A stretch of 64,000 nt of DNA from JADLCB01 sp964398315 (GCA_964398315.1 CAYNMV010000016.1:1-64000), one strand, 5' to 3'; counted from the stretch's first letter, positions 1 through 9,617 are shown. Notes: generated by a model from the letters alone, not told the origin. Numbers and translations: made by a program.

Positions 1-2
1 CG

Positions 3-104
3 CTGGACTACAGCACGCCGGGGCAGATCAATCTGGTCCCCGAGCCGGCCGCGCTGGGCCTGCTGTCACTGGGTGGCCTGGCACTGCTCCGCCGCCGGCG
101 CTGA
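3..104 (+). CDS. C-terminal end of a PEP-CTERM sorted protein (5' partial)
   Basis: Only the last 33 codons lie in the window; the frame is open from base 3 to a TGA at 102-104. The peptide ends in a PEP-CTERM sorting tail: VPEPAALGLL, a short hydrophobic helix, then RRRR. In known PEP-CTERM systems this tail is recognised by an exosortase after Sec export. The body of the protein is upstream of the window, so its function cannot be told. The next gene starts 92 bases later on the same strand. Confidence 0.85.
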   Translation: MDYSTPGQINLVPEPAALGLLSLGGLALLRRRR

Positions 105-196
105 ATACACGATGCAGTCAACGTAAAAGTAAACCCCGGAACGAACCCCGCGACACCGCGTCGTGGGGTTCGTCCATTCACAGACAGGTACCTGCC

Positions 197-2326
197 ATGA
201 GCAACCCTCTCTCTCGATTCTTTCCTGTACTGATTGCCTCGCTCCTGCTGGCCGGCCGGCCCGCCCTGCCGCCGGTGCTGGCCGCGGAAGAGCCGGACCA
301 GTACGACGCATTTAACGATCTGGCGAAGGAAAACTTCGGCCCGCATACCGATGAGCTGTACCATCAGTTCCTCGGCGGTACGCTCACCTTCATGGCCGAG
401 GGCGACTGGATTCATGCATCGCTCAACTCGGCCGTGATCGGCTTTGAAACCAACCTGCCGGCCAACGCCTTCATCGAATACGGCCCCACCGCGCAGTACG
501 GCCAGCGCACCGCCCCTCAGGAGCGCCCCTTCTTCCTCCATGTGCTGTACCTGCGCGACCTGGAGCCGGGGCAGACCTATCACTATCGCCTGGTGGCCAG
601 CGACGGCCGCGGCCAGCCGATCACCAGCGAAGACCGCACGTTTACCACCCGCACGGCCGATGGGATCATCCCGATCCCCGGCACCCTTGCCGGCCCGCCG
701 TATGTCCTTGACCAGGCGAATGCCACGTACGTGCTGACCCAGGATCTGCAGACCCCCGATGCGGGCATTGCCGTCGTCGCCGATGGGATCACCCTCGACC
801 TCAACGGCCACCGCCTGACCTTTGCCACCGAAGGCAATACCCCCGCCCGGCAGAACAACGGGATCATCGTGGGCCGTGATCACACCGCCGATGTTCCGCC
901 CCCCGTCCGCAATGTGAAGCTGCTCAACGGCATCGTCATTCGCCCCAGCACGCCGGCGATGGAGCAGCATAAGAGCGGCTTCGGCTTCAACAACCTGTTC
1001 CTGGCCCTGGCCGATGCCGAGGTTGCCGGCATCACCGTTGACTTCAATGACCGCTCGCCGCAGGCGTGGGGCGGCGTGATCTGGAACCCCGAGGGCAAGA
1101 TCGACCTGCACCACAACGTCTTCCTCGACCGCGGCGGCCGCATTGCCAATCGCCACGGCGCCGGCGTTCGCCCGCTGGGGATCAGCAACCGCAATGAGCC
1201 CGACACCAACGAGATCCGCTATCACCATAACCTGATCAAGCGTACGCGCCAGAACGGCTTCAACGGCGCCCGCGTCCTCGAGCACAACGAGGTTTACGTT
1301 GACAGCTTCTCAACCAACTCCTTCGCCCTGCAGCCGGTTCGCAGCGGCAGCCGCGTGATCGGCAACCGCGTCTTCGGCACCGGCTTCAACCCCTACGGCC
1401 TGGGGTGGGCGCACTACGACATGAAGGCGACGAAAAACTTCATCCACATGCACGGTTTTGACGCCCAGAGCCGCTGGCACGAGCGCTGGGGCGATATCAG
1501 CATGTGCGAAGGGTTCCGCGTCACCAATTACGGCAAGGGCGGCCAGGACCGCGCCGATCTGGAATACTTCGAAAACGCCATCCTGATCCGCGGCGGCGGC
1601 GGCAGCGAGCTGCGCGGTACCGGCTTTTTCAGCGATGAGACGATCCGCAACCTCGTCTTCCACGACAACATCGTGAAGGTTGAGTCGCTGGATGAGCAGA
1701 CCATCAACGCCACCGCCATCTCCGCCCACGGGCACTACGCCAAGTCTGAAACCTCGCTGCCGGTCTACTACCGCAACAACACCCTCATCTCCAACATCTG
1801 CCACATCCGCTGGGCCGACAAGTACGGCAAGGGCCAGAACCACCACGTCGTGAACACCAAGCTGGTGCGCACCGGCAACCACCCCGAGTACCACACCTTT
1901 GCGGTGGAGGGAACCTACTGGGCGATGAACAACGTGGTGCTGGACTGCGAGTTCGGCCCCGGCACCGCCTACAACGATGTCGTCTGGACGACCACCAGCC
2001 CCAAGAGCTTCTACGATGTCGCCTGGACATTGACGCTCAAGGGACCTGCCGGTGCGGAGGTCAACATCACCGATGCCCGCGGCGAGCAGGCCTTCGTCGG
2101 CACGATCGGCGATGATGGCGAGCTGCGCATCCCGCTGACCCAGGCCCGCATCAGCCCGCCCAAGGGATATAAGAAGTCCGAGCGCACCCCCGGCTGCACC
2201 GAAACTCCCTTCACCCCGCACACGGTGGCGGTGAAGCATGGCGGCAAGACCACCACCACCAAGGTGGAGATGACCGCCCAGCGCACGCTTACCCTTCAGA
2301 ACGGCAGCCTCGCCCAGGGCCGCTGA
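197..2326 (+). CDS. Secreted right-handed parallel beta-helix protein
   Basis: A 709-residue exported protein. Residues 1-30 form a signal peptide (hydrophobic core, cleavage probably after PVLAA). Residues about 75-150 resemble the fibronectin-like domain found at the start of purple acid phosphatases (LEPGQTYHYRLVASDGRG). Residues about 175-560 carry a run of Asn/His/Gly-rich turns (DLNGHRLTF, HHNVFLDRGG, YHHNLIKR) typical of parallel beta-helix proteins such as polysaccharide lyases and epimerases. No catalytic residues could be assigned. It is clearly paralogous to the product at 3351-6716, on the opposite strand beyond the acetyltransferase. There is no PEP-CTERM tail, so the protein may be released. 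No strong ribosome binding site precedes the ATG. Confidence 0.85.
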   Translation: MSNPLSRFFPVLIASLLLAGRPALPPVLAAEEPDQYDAFNDLAKENFGPHTDELYHQFLGGTLTFMAEGDWIHASLNSAVIGFETNLPANAFIEYGPTAQYGQRTAPQERPFFLHVLYLRDLEPGQTYHYRLVASDGRGQPITSEDRTFTTRTADGIIPIPGTLAGPPYVLDQANATYVLTQDLQTPDAGIAVVADGITLDLNGHRLTFATEGNTPARQNNGIIVGRDHTADVPPPVRNVKLLNGIVIRPSTPAMEQHKSGFGFNNLFLALADAEVAGITVDFNDRSPQAWGGVIWNPEGKIDLHHNVFLDRGGRIANRHGAGVRPLGISNRNEPDTNEIRYHHNLIKRTRQNGFNGARVLEHNEVYVDSFSTNSFALQPVRSGSRVIGNRVFGTGFNPYGLGWAHYDMKATKNFIHMHGFDAQSRWHERWGDISMCEGFRVTNYGKGGQDRADLEYFENAILIRGGGGSELRGTGFFSDETIRNLVFHDNIVKVESLDEQTINATAISAHGHYAKSETSLPVYYRNNTLISNICHIRWADKYGKGQNHHVVNTKLVRTGNHPEYHTFAVEGTYWAMNNVVLDCEFGPGTAYNDVVWTTTSPKSFYDVAWTLTLKGPAGAEVNITDARGEQAFVGTIGDDGELRIPLTQARISPPKGYKKSERTPGCTETPFTPHTVAVKHGGKTTTTKVEMTAQRTLTLQNGSLAQGR

Positions 2327-2340
2327 TTGCCCCAATCAGC
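2322..2340 (+). terminator. Hairpin over the stop codon of the beta-helix gene
   Basis: Arms GCTGATTG (2322-2329) and CAATCAGC (2333-2340) pair perfectly around a CCC loop and include the TGA stop. No T-tract follows. It is probably part of the 3' end structure together with the larger inverted repeat just downstream. Confidence 0.4.
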
Positions 2341-2362
2341 CCTGGTGGGCCGCCGGCCCAGG

Positions 2363-2405
2363 ACAACGCGATCGGGAAAGAGTCACTCTTTCCCGATCGC
2401 GTTGT
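2363..2405. terminator. 43-bp perfect inverted repeat between convergent genes
   Basis: Arms 2363-2383 and 2385-2405 are perfect 21-base reverse complements around one central C (acaacgcgatcggg... / ...cccgatcgcgttgt). It lies 37 bases after the stop of the + strand beta-helix gene and 146 bases beyond the end of the - strand acetyltransferase gene, so it could end transcription from both sides. There is no U-run, only TTCTTG on the + side. Confidence 0.6.
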
Positions 2406-2550
2406 TCTTGCGCGCAGCCCATGCTCAGCGCCAGCTTCCTCACCAGCACGTGCGCAGACCAAGGCAATGCAGTTCCTGGCCCCTCAACCCGCGCGCAGGA
2501 GGGACGACACAGTATGCGGTAAACAGCGGAAAAGAGAGGGAATCGTGCGA

Positions 2551-3354
2551 TCACACCGCACGGGCGCGGGGACAGACACTGCACTTGGGGTTGGTGCACA
2601 ACAGTGCATGCGGATCCTGCTTCAGCAGATCGACCGCGGCATCAAGGGCGTCCATCCCCCTGAACAGCAGGCAGTCGGCCGCACCGATGCGGTGATGGCC
2701 AAGCTGCCCGGCCTCTTCAAGGCGCTGCTGCACACGTCCAAAGCCGGCCGAGCAGGTGGGCGGATCCTTCGGCGGGATGGTGATCTGCTGGCCCGAGGGC
2801 GTAATCACATACAAGGTGCGGTCGCCGCCCGTATACCACACTTTCCCCAGGTACGGCACGCGCACGATCGCCTCGGCAACATGAACCAGGCTGCACGTGC
2901 GCACATCACAGCCGATCATGAGGATCTTGGCCCCCGCCTCGGCCGCCCGGTGCAGTGGGCTGCCCACCCCCAGGCCGCTGTTGTGCTCGTGACCCGCCGT
3001 CCACTCCGCCGCATGGGCACCCCAGGCGGAGACGGCATGCGTGGGGTGCCAGCTTCGCACTACGCCGGGGGTGGTGCGGAAGGTCTCGGTGATGAGCCCC
3101 GTGCGGCTGGGTGTCTCGTCCACCCGGAAGATGCTGTCCGGTTGCAGGTGGGAGAAGGTGGGCATGAGCAGCGTGCCGTGCTCGCTCAGCACATCCTGCA
3201 TTGCCCCGATCACCGCCTGCGGACCACCTTCAACCTGCCCCAGCGACTTCATCGATGAGTGAACAATCAGCACATCACCTGCGGTGATGCCGGCTCGATG
3301 CAATGCCGCGCGCAGTGCACGGCGGTCCAGGGTGGGGGGTGAAGCAAGTGTCAT
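2551..3354 (-). CDS. AAC(3)-family N-acetyltransferase
   Basis: A 267-residue protein with the aminoglycoside 3-N-acetyltransferase (Antibiotic_NAT) fold. Visible motifs are VHSSMKSLG at 31-39, LLMPTFSH, the block VRSWHPTHAVSAWG, and a Cys-rich end (CTNPKCSVC). The family uses acetyl-CoA to acetylate an amino group of an aminoglycoside; many environmental members probably act on other amino sugars. The ATG overlaps the stop of the upstream beta-helix gene as ATGA, so the two are translationally coupled. That context suggests a role tied to the secreted protein or its glycan target rather than to antibiotic resistance; this is inference. The length is normal for the family. Confidence 0.85.
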   Translation of the reverse strand: MTLASPPTLDRRALRAALHRAGITAGDVLIVHSSMKSLGQVEGGPQAVIGAMQDVLSEHGTLLMPTFSHLQPDSIFRVDETPSRTGLITETFRTTPGVVRSWHPTHAVSAWGAHAAEWTAGHEHNSGLGVGSPLHRAAEAGAKILMIGCDVRTCSLVHVAEAIVRVPYLGKVWYTGGDRTLYVITPSGQQITIPPKDPPTCSAGFGRVQQRLEEAGQLGHHRIGAADCLLFRGMDALDAAVDLLKQDPHALLCTNPKCSVCPRARAV

Positions 3355-6300
3355 CGTGAACTCAACAGCGGCCCGGTGCGCAGTGCATTCATCACCGGGT
3401 CCAGCAGATTTTCGCTGACAAGCGGCGTCCTGGAAAAGAGGCTGGTTGTCAGCACAACGCGGCGAACAGGCATTACATTCGACTGGCGTGCCCAGCTCAT
3501 GCCACTGGCCGCGCGGACCGGGCCGGGCGTGAGCGTTGGCACTTCCAGGGGCCGAAGGTCAGCCCGGGTCGGCGGCTGGGCACTGGCCGGCGGCACCGGA
3601 TTGGGCTGCCAGGTCGTGACCGCTGGCTCTGGATCGCCCACCACGGGCGATTCGACCGTGCCTGCCACAGCCAGCTTGCCACCGCTGGGCACAGGCGGCT
3701 CGGTCGTGCCCGCCACAGGCTGCTGGGACCCGGTCGCCAGCGACATGGTGGACAGCGACTGCATCGCGCCAGATGGCAGCAGCTCGGCATCGGTGATGGT
3801 GAGCTGGCGCCGCTCGGTCATTTCGATCGTGCGGGTGGCACTGCGACCATCGAGCATGACCGTGATCGTGTGCGGCGTATACATCAGCGCCTGGTGCTGA
3901 TCCTGCGCCCGCACGCGCGGCCCATCGCCCGTATGACCGGGATACCATTCGGTCGGGCGGATATCCGCATGCGTCAGTGGAACCGAAATCTGCCCACTGC
4001 TGTCGGCGATGCCGCTGTACTCGACATCGCCGTTGGCATCGAGGATCGTCACCTGCGATCCGGCGGGCACCTGCAGATCCAGCGTCCACTTCACCGTGTA
4101 CATGCTGGGCACGCCGGTTTCTTCCCAGTACACGTCGTTCCACGCCGTGCCGGGGCCGAAAATGCCGTCGACGACAACGTGCCCGACGCTCCAGTAGGTT
4201 CCATCGAACCGGAAGGTTGCAAAGTCCTCCCGATCGCCGATGCGGATGAACTCAACCCGCTCAAAATGATGGTTGTTGCCCCGGCCATAGGCCGAGCCGA
4301 ACTGCACGATCGTTCGGTTCGAGATCAGGGTCGAATCGGCGTAGAGAATCGGCAGTGAATCGAGCTTGCGGAAATATCCCTGCGTCACGATGGCAGCGAC
4401 GTTCGTCGACATCGCATCGAGCGACTCGGCCTTCACCGTATTGCCGGTGAACTCCACCCCCGCGATGCTGACATCGGAATAGAATCGCGTGCCCTCGATC
4501 TGCGCCCCGTCCTTCGCAAAGCCGAGAATCAGGTTGTCTCGGTAGTGCAGGTTGTTGCGAACCTGGCCGCCGGGCGAATAGTTGGTGATGCGCAGCGCTG
4601 CCAGCAGGTTCACATCACCCCAGTTCTCCGGCCAGCGATGGTGGACATTCAGCCCGAACAGGTGGATCAGGTTGTCCTGGACCAGCAGGTTCTCGTGCGC
4701 CCAGCCGAAGCCGTAGGGATTGTACCCCGTCGCGAAAATCCTGTTGCCATAATGCGTGCCGGCATCGACGCCCTCAACCGAGTTCGGCTGGATGGCAAAC
4801 GAGTTGGTCGACCAACTGTCGACGTAGATCTCGTTGTGGCTCATCTCAAATGCCGTGCCGATGCCGTTCTGGCGTACGCGTGGGATGAGGTTGTGATCGA
4901 TCTTGAAGTTGTTGACGATGTCCTGCGGATAGCGCCAGCCGATCGCCCGCGTGCCGGCGCCGTGGCGATCCGTGATCGTCGCCCCCATGTCGCGAATCAC
5001 GTTATGATGGATCCGCACGTCGCCGCGGGCGTGGTTCATCTGGATGCCCCAGCTCTGCGAGGCATGGTAGATGATGTTCACCCCCGCGATCTCGTGCGCT
5101 GCACCGGTCGCCTTGATCGCGTTGAGCGCATGGGGATCGGTGTTGGTCTGCATGATCGGGCCGTTGCCCTGCTTGATCGTCCCGTTCACGACGCGCACGC
5201 GGCTGCCCTGGGCATTGATCTCCGTAGCGCCGTTGTAGCCGCCGCGGATCTCAATCCCATACACGTCGGAGGTCGTCGTCGCCCCCTGGCCGAAGATGAT
5301 CGTATGCCCGTTCAGGTCAATCGTGATGTCATCCCGCAGCGAGTCGATCGCCTTCCCGGGGACGATCAGATCCTCCTTCAGCACATACGTCTTGCCGGGC
5401 TGGTTGAGCGTGTGGGGCGACCCATCCGCCTTCTGGTACAGGTAAATCGCGCCGGGGATGACCTGCGGCGTGATGGTGCGGTCTTCCGAGATCAGCACCT
5501 GCCCGCGCTCGTCCACCGCGATGATGCGGTAGTGATAGGTCTGCCCTGTCTGCAATCCCTTGAGCTGGTGGAGGTGCAGCGAGTAGGCGCGGTCGGTCAG
5601 CTCGGTGCGCTGGCCGTAGGCGGTGGTGGTGCCGTACTCCACCCAGCTCACCGCAGGCAGGTTCGTCTGCCACGCAAGCGATGCCGAGTTTTCAGACACA
5701 TGCTGCCATTCACCGGCCTCGATGAACTGGAGGTTGTCGCCGTACTTGTCATACACCAGCGGATCAGCCTGGGCGCCGAAGTGGGTACGGGCGAACTCAT
5801 TGAAGGCGTTATAAATCGTTTCCGGTGAATCGGTAGCCTGGACGGCCAGCAGCACTGACTCGGCTGCCAGCGCCTCAGGCCGCAGGTGCAAAGCCGGCAG
5901 CTCGGGCGCGGTAATCAGGGGCAGGCCGTTCAGGGGACTGGTGCGATTGTTCCGGGCAATCAGTTGATCCAGGGTATTGACCAGGCCATCGCGGTTGTAG
6001 TCATAGGGGAAGGTGATCGGGGCCGGATCAAATGCATTGCGCGGGTTGACCCGCGCTGCCAGTTCATCCGCGCTGGTCACCAGGGCATTGGTCGCCTCGT
6101 TGCCAGCCTCGCCGACGGCATTGCCGAAGTAGAATACATCCCCCACCGCCAGCCCGGTGGCGGCCGTGGCGCGCACCGTCACGCGCAACCATTTCCCGGT
6201 GATCGCCTCATCGGCCCAGACGAGGGTCACGCGGTCGCTGCCGCCCAACCCAGCGCCCTGGCGCACGGTGATGCTGAGCGGCTGCGGCGCGGCCTCCCAG

Positions 6301-6716
6301 TTGGCGGCAGCCGGATCGGTGCTGACGGCGAACTCGAAATCACCAGCACTGAGAGCGGCGGGATTTCCGAGCTTGGCAATGTCGATCAGGATGCCATTGA
6401 TGCCACGGCTGTAGCTGCTGTAATTGGCGAAACTGGCCGTCTCACCCGGGAGGAGTGCGCGCTTGTCAACCGCGATGGCCGCATCATCGGCAGCACTGGG
6501 ACCAGGGGTGTACTGGTCAAAATAGGAGTTGTCGTAAAACAGGTACCGGCCGACAACCGCGCTGAGCAGCCGCCGTGTTTCCAGTGTCTGCAATTCGAAG
6601 ACCATGTCCCCCCTGGCCGGTGTATTGCCCATCCCCCGATGGTATCCACGTGACGCTCGGCGCCTGTGACTGGCGCGCATCGGGAGTGTTGACTCCACCT
6701 CACCAGACAACGACAT
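3351..6716 (-). CDS. Large LEPR-type, dockerin-like, beta-helix surface protein
   Basis: 1121 residues. The ATG at 6716 was chosen because GGAGG lies five bases upstream; an in-frame ATG at 6728 is less well placed. Residues 39-53 read VFELQTLETRRLLSA, a variant of the LEPR-XLL motif that starts many planctomycete surface proteins and follows a basic, non-classical leader. Residues about 55-230 form a beta-sandwich-like domain ending in a dockerin-like calcium loop (DYNRDGLVNTLDQL near 239). Residues about 300-420 hold the purple-acid-phosphatase-like Fn3 domain, and about 430-840 the beta-helix, homologous to the 197-2326 product. The last 150 residues are Pro/Ala/Thr-rich linker. There is no PEP-CTERM tail. 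Its stop overlaps the start of the acetyltransferase gene. Confidence 0.85.
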   Translation of the reverse strand: MSLSGEVESTLPMRASHRRRASRGYHRGMGNTPARGDMVFELQTLETRRLLSAVVGRYLFYDNSYFDQYTPGPSAADDAAIAVDKRALLPGETASFANYSSYSRGINGILIDIAKLGNPAALSAGDFEFAVSTDPAAANWEAAPQPLSITVRQGAGLGGSDRVTLVWADEAITGKWLRVTVRATAATGLAVGDVFYFGNAVGEAGNEATNALVTSADELAARVNPRNAFDPAPITFPYDYNRDGLVNTLDQLIARNNRTSPLNGLPLITAPELPALHLRPEALAAESVLLAVQATDSPETIYNAFNEFARTHFGAQADPLVYDKYGDNLQFIEAGEWQHVSENSASLAWQTNLPAVSWVEYGTTTAYGQRTELTDRAYSLHLHQLKGLQTGQTYHYRIIAVDERGQVLISEDRTITPQVIPGAIYLYQKADGSPHTLNQPGKTYVLKEDLIVPGKAIDSLRDDITIDLNGHTIIFGQGATTTSDVYGIEIRGGYNGATEINAQGSRVRVVNGTIKQGNGPIMQTNTDPHALNAIKATGAAHEIAGVNIIYHASQSWGIQMNHARGDVRIHHNVIRDMGATITDRHGAGTRAIGWRYPQDIVNNFKIDHNLIPRVRQNGIGTAFEMSHNEIYVDSWSTNSFAIQPNSVEGVDAGTHYGNRIFATGYNPYGFGWAHENLLVQDNLIHLFGLNVHHRWPENWGDVNLLAALRITNYSPGGQVRNNLHYRDNLILGFAKDGAQIEGTRFYSDVSIAGVEFTGNTVKAESLDAMSTNVAAIVTQGYFRKLDSLPILYADSTLISNRTIVQFGSAYGRGNNHHFERVEFIRIGDREDFATFRFDGTYWSVGHVVVDGIFGPGTAWNDVYWEETGVPSMYTVKWTLDLQVPAGSQVTILDANGDVEYSGIADSSGQISVPLTHADIRPTEWYPGHTGDGPRVRAQDQHQALMYTPHTITVMLDGRSATRTIEMTERRQLTITDAELLPSGAMQSLSTMSLATGSQQPVAGTTEPPVPSGGKLAVAGTVESPVVGDPEPAVTTWQPNPVPPASAQPPTRADLRPLEVPTLTPGPVRAASGMSWARQSNVMPVRRVVLTTSLFSRTPLVSENLLDPVMNALRTGPLLSSR

Positions 6717-6757
6717 CACTGCCTCCATCTATAGAGCTAGACCGCCCCACCGTTTTG

Positions 6758-7336
6758 CTACAGCGTACGCCGACGACGGAGCGTCAATGCCGCCAGCCCG
6801 GCCATCAGGGCCGTGGCCGCTGGCTCGGGCACCACCACGAGTTGGCCGGGGGTGAAGGTGGCGGGTACGACGTTCAGATTGGCATCATAGAATTGCGAAC
6901 TGAGTGTGCCGAAGCCGGACATTTCAATCCCGTCCAGGAACAGGCCATACACCCCCTCGGCCACGCCGGTGGCATCGAGGGTCAAGCGCAGCAGCAGGCC
7001 TTCGGCCATGACCGTGCCGGTCTCGGTAATAATCCCCGGGAACTGTATCCAGTCAGTGCCGGGTGCGCTGGTTTGGCCATTGTTGTTATCCGCAAAAATG
7101 CCTGCCGCCAGGTCGATGGCCGTTATCCTGGGACCGGAGGTGCCATCCCCGATGCGCAGTGCCAAGTCAAAACCGGCAACCGGGGCGCCCCCGGTGACGT
7201 ACAGTTCAACAGTCTGATTCGCCTGCGGCAACAGATAATGCTGCCCCCCATCCACCGTGAGATCCGCCCCCTGAGCCGGCGCGATGACAACGCCGATTAT
7301 TCCAATCAGAATCAGCGACAGGCCGATACGCCTCAT
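6758..7336 (-). CDS. PEP-CTERM protein with cohesin-like domain
   Basis: 192 residues, starting at the ATG at 7336, which is preceded by AGGAGG seven bases upstream. A signal peptide (residues 1-23, ending APAQGA) is followed by a beta-rich region whose pattern (VELYVTGGAPVAGFDLALRIG, then GLLLRLTLDATGVAEGVYGL) resembles cohesin-like domains in planctomycete secreted proteins. The end is a PEP-CTERM tail (VVPEPAATALMAGLAALTLRRRR). It ends 41 bases upstream of the start of the dockerin-bearing protein at 6716 on the same strand. A cohesin-like and a dockerin-like protein side by side might bind each other, but this is inference from fold resemblance only. Confidence 0.8.
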   Translation of the reverse strand: MRRIGLSLILIGIIGVVIAPAQGADLTVDGGQHYLLPQANQTVELYVTGGAPVAGFDLALRIGDGTSGPRITAIDLAAGIFADNNNGQTSAPGTDWIQFPGIITETGTVMAEGLLLRLTLDATGVAEGVYGLFLDGIEMSGFGTLSSQFYDANLNVVPATFTPGQLVVVPEPAATALMAGLAALTLRRRRTL

Positions 7337-7473
7337 GGTGAAGCCTCCTGCAAAGGTGTGCGAGATGGTGCGTAAAGCACGGCTCGGGAACAACTAAAGA
7401 ATACCGGCGTTTCAGCCCCCGGGCAAGGAAAAAATGCTTCTTTTATATCACTTTAAAAGACAGGGTTTTAAGT

Positions 7474-7479
7474 TATAAT
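7474..7479 (+). promoter_or_regulatory. Consensus -10 box upstream of the membrane protein gene
   Basis: A perfect TATAAT sits 14 bases before the preferred ATG at 7494, in an AT-rich patch unlike the surrounding GC-rich DNA. No good -35 box is visible at 16-18 bases. Transcription would begin about 7486, giving a very short leader without a ribosome binding site. Confidence 0.4.
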
Positions 7480-7493
7480 CATTGATTACCAAG

Positions 7494-9517
7494 ATGAGCG
7501 CCACCCCCCCGTCCGACGCCGCTGCGCCTTCGCGCCTTGCCCCGTCCCCTGGTACCGCCGCCACGCGGGCCTTTACTGTGCGCAGCGTGCTGATCGGCAC
7601 GCTGGGCGCAATCGGGCTGAGCGCCCTGGCGCCGTACAATGATTACATCATCGCAAATACCCCTCTGATCGGCAGTTACCTGCCGCTGGTGGTGGTTCTG
7701 GCGCTGTTTTTCCTGGCGGTGGTGATCAACGCGCCGCTGTCTCGCCTGGCGCCGCGCCATGCCCTCAGCGCGCGCGAGCTGTCGGTCATCCTGGCGATGC
7801 TGCTGGCGGCCAGCGCCATCCCGACCCAGGGGCTGCTGCGCTACTGGCTGCCGATGCTGGTGGCGCCGTTCCGCCTGGGGCAGGAAGATGTGACGTTCTG
7901 GCAGATTTTCAGCCAACTCACCCTCCCGGGGTGGTTATTTCCGGTGGACGACCTGGCGGAGGGACGCAACAGCCCCATCGTCACCTATTTTTACAACCGG
8001 GTGCCCCAGGATGAGCCGATCCCGTATGCGGCATGGTTTTCGCCGCTGCTCGGATGGAGTGTTTTCATCATCAGCTGGCTGGTGGCGATGCTCGCGATGG
8101 CGGTGATGGTGGTGCCGCAGTGGGCCAACAACGAGCGGCTCCCTTTCCCGATCGCGCAAATTCAGGCGGCCATCATCGAGACCCCACGGCCCGGCACCTG
8201 GTTTAACCGCCTCTTCGCCGACCGCCTGTTCTGGATCGGCCTGGGCGTGGTGTTCATCATCCACAACATCAACGGCCTCAGCCCCCATTTCCCAACCAAC
8301 ATTCCGGAAATCCCGCTCACCTACAATCTGAACAGCATTTTCGCCGAGCGCCCGTGGGTCTTTCTGAACGGCGGGATCAAGACCGCGACCATCTACTTCA
8401 CGTTCATTGGCATCACCTATTTCGTGCGCACCCGAGTCGCGTTCAGCCTGTGGGCAACATTCCTGCTGGTGGACCTGTATCGCGTGCAGCTTCGCACGTT
8501 CGGCGCTGAACTGCCCGCCCCGGCCGCCGATTTCCAGCACCTGGGGGCCAGCATTGCCTTTGCCGCCGGTGTACTCTGGATTGGCCGGCACCATTTCCTG
8601 CGCATCGCCCGCGATGTGATCTGCCTCCACCGGCCCGCAACCCATCCCGGCGGCTCGTACCGCCTGCCGGCGATCTGCTTTCTGCTGGCCTGCGCGGGGA
8701 TGTTCGGCTGGCTGCTGGTGGTGGGCATGCAGATATGGACGGCAGCGCTTCTGGTGGGGCTGATCCTGCTGGCCCAGGTGGTCATCACGCGCTTTGTCGC
8801 CGAAACCGGTGTCCCGTTCTTCCGCTTCTACGGCACATCCAGCCAATTGCTGAATGTTGCCCCGGCCGGATGGGTGTCACCTCATGATGCAACCATTGCC
8901 GGGCTGACCGCCCCCATGGCCGCCCTGAGCACGCGCGAATCGCTCATGCCGATGGCAGCCCACGCCCTGCGCGTTGAGCAGGATGTCTCGCCGCAGCCAC
9001 GCTACCGGGTGCTGGTGGCGGTGATGGGCTGGGCTGTGCTGGTGGCTCTGCTGGCGGGGACGTTCTCCTCGCTGCGGATGTACTACACGCATGCCACCCC
9101 CCTGACGATCGAAGTGTCCCAGACCATCAACGACCAGGCGCTGGAGAGCCGGCCACGCAGCGAACTGGCCGATCCGGTCAAACGGGTGGCCCAGTCGGTC
9201 TCGACCGACACCAGCTACTCGCCGATCGGGCACTTTTCCGCCGGCCTGGGCATCACGGCCCTGTTGCAGGTACTGACGCTGCGTTTCACGAGCTGGCCGC
9301 TGCTGCCGGTGGGTTACGTTGCCTGCTTCACCTGGTATATGGGCGAGGCGTGGTACAGCCTCATGCTCGGCTGGCTGATCAAGGTGCTGCTGATCCGGTT
9401 CGGCGGGGCCAGCCTGTTCCAGAAAGCCCGGCCGCTGTTTATCGGGCTGATCTTTGGCGAGGCCCTCGCAGCCGCCACCTGGCTGGTGATCAACCTGCTG
9501 CTCGCCTCGATGGGCTA
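7494..9517 (+). CDS. Large multi-pass membrane protein, DUF6785/DUF6784-like (3' cut by gap)
   Basis: 674 codons are readable before the N-run; the C-terminus is lost in the gap, and the reading after it should not be joined. The protein has roughly 14 hydrophobic segments with small loops. Its layout (a first block to about residue 500, then a second membrane block with GYVACFTWYMGEAWYSLMLGWLIK and FIGLIFGEALAA) fits the DUF6785/DUF6784 proteins of planctomycetes and verrucomicrobia, which resemble oligopeptide (OPT) transporters. Substrate unknown. The ATG at 7494 is preferred over a TTG at 7482. It is divergent from the PEP-CTERM gene at 6758-7336. The family name is from memory and moderately sure. 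Confidence 0.7.
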
Positions 9518-9617
9518 NNNNNNNNNNNNNNNNNNNNNNNNNNNNNNNNNNNNNNNNNNNNNNNNNNNNNNNNNNNNNNNNNNNNNNNNNNNNNNNNNNN
9601 NNNNNNNNNNNNNNNNN
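9518..9617. other. Assembly gap of 100 N
   Basis: Exactly 100 Ns, the usual placeholder for a scaffold gap of unknown size. It removes the end of the membrane protein gene and perhaps more. Sequence on the two sides need not be adjacent in the genome. Confidence 1.

Noticed and set aside
2327..2695. Open frame following directly after the beta-helix gene
   Set aside because: It runs through the 43-bp inverted repeat and into the 3' end of the opposite acetyltransferase gene, with no ribosome binding site or protein-like composition.
2551..3354. Aminoglycoside resistance gene
   Set aside because: The family motif is present, but the gene is translationally coupled to a secreted beta-helix protein and there is no mobile element or resistance context; a different amino-sugar substrate is more likely.
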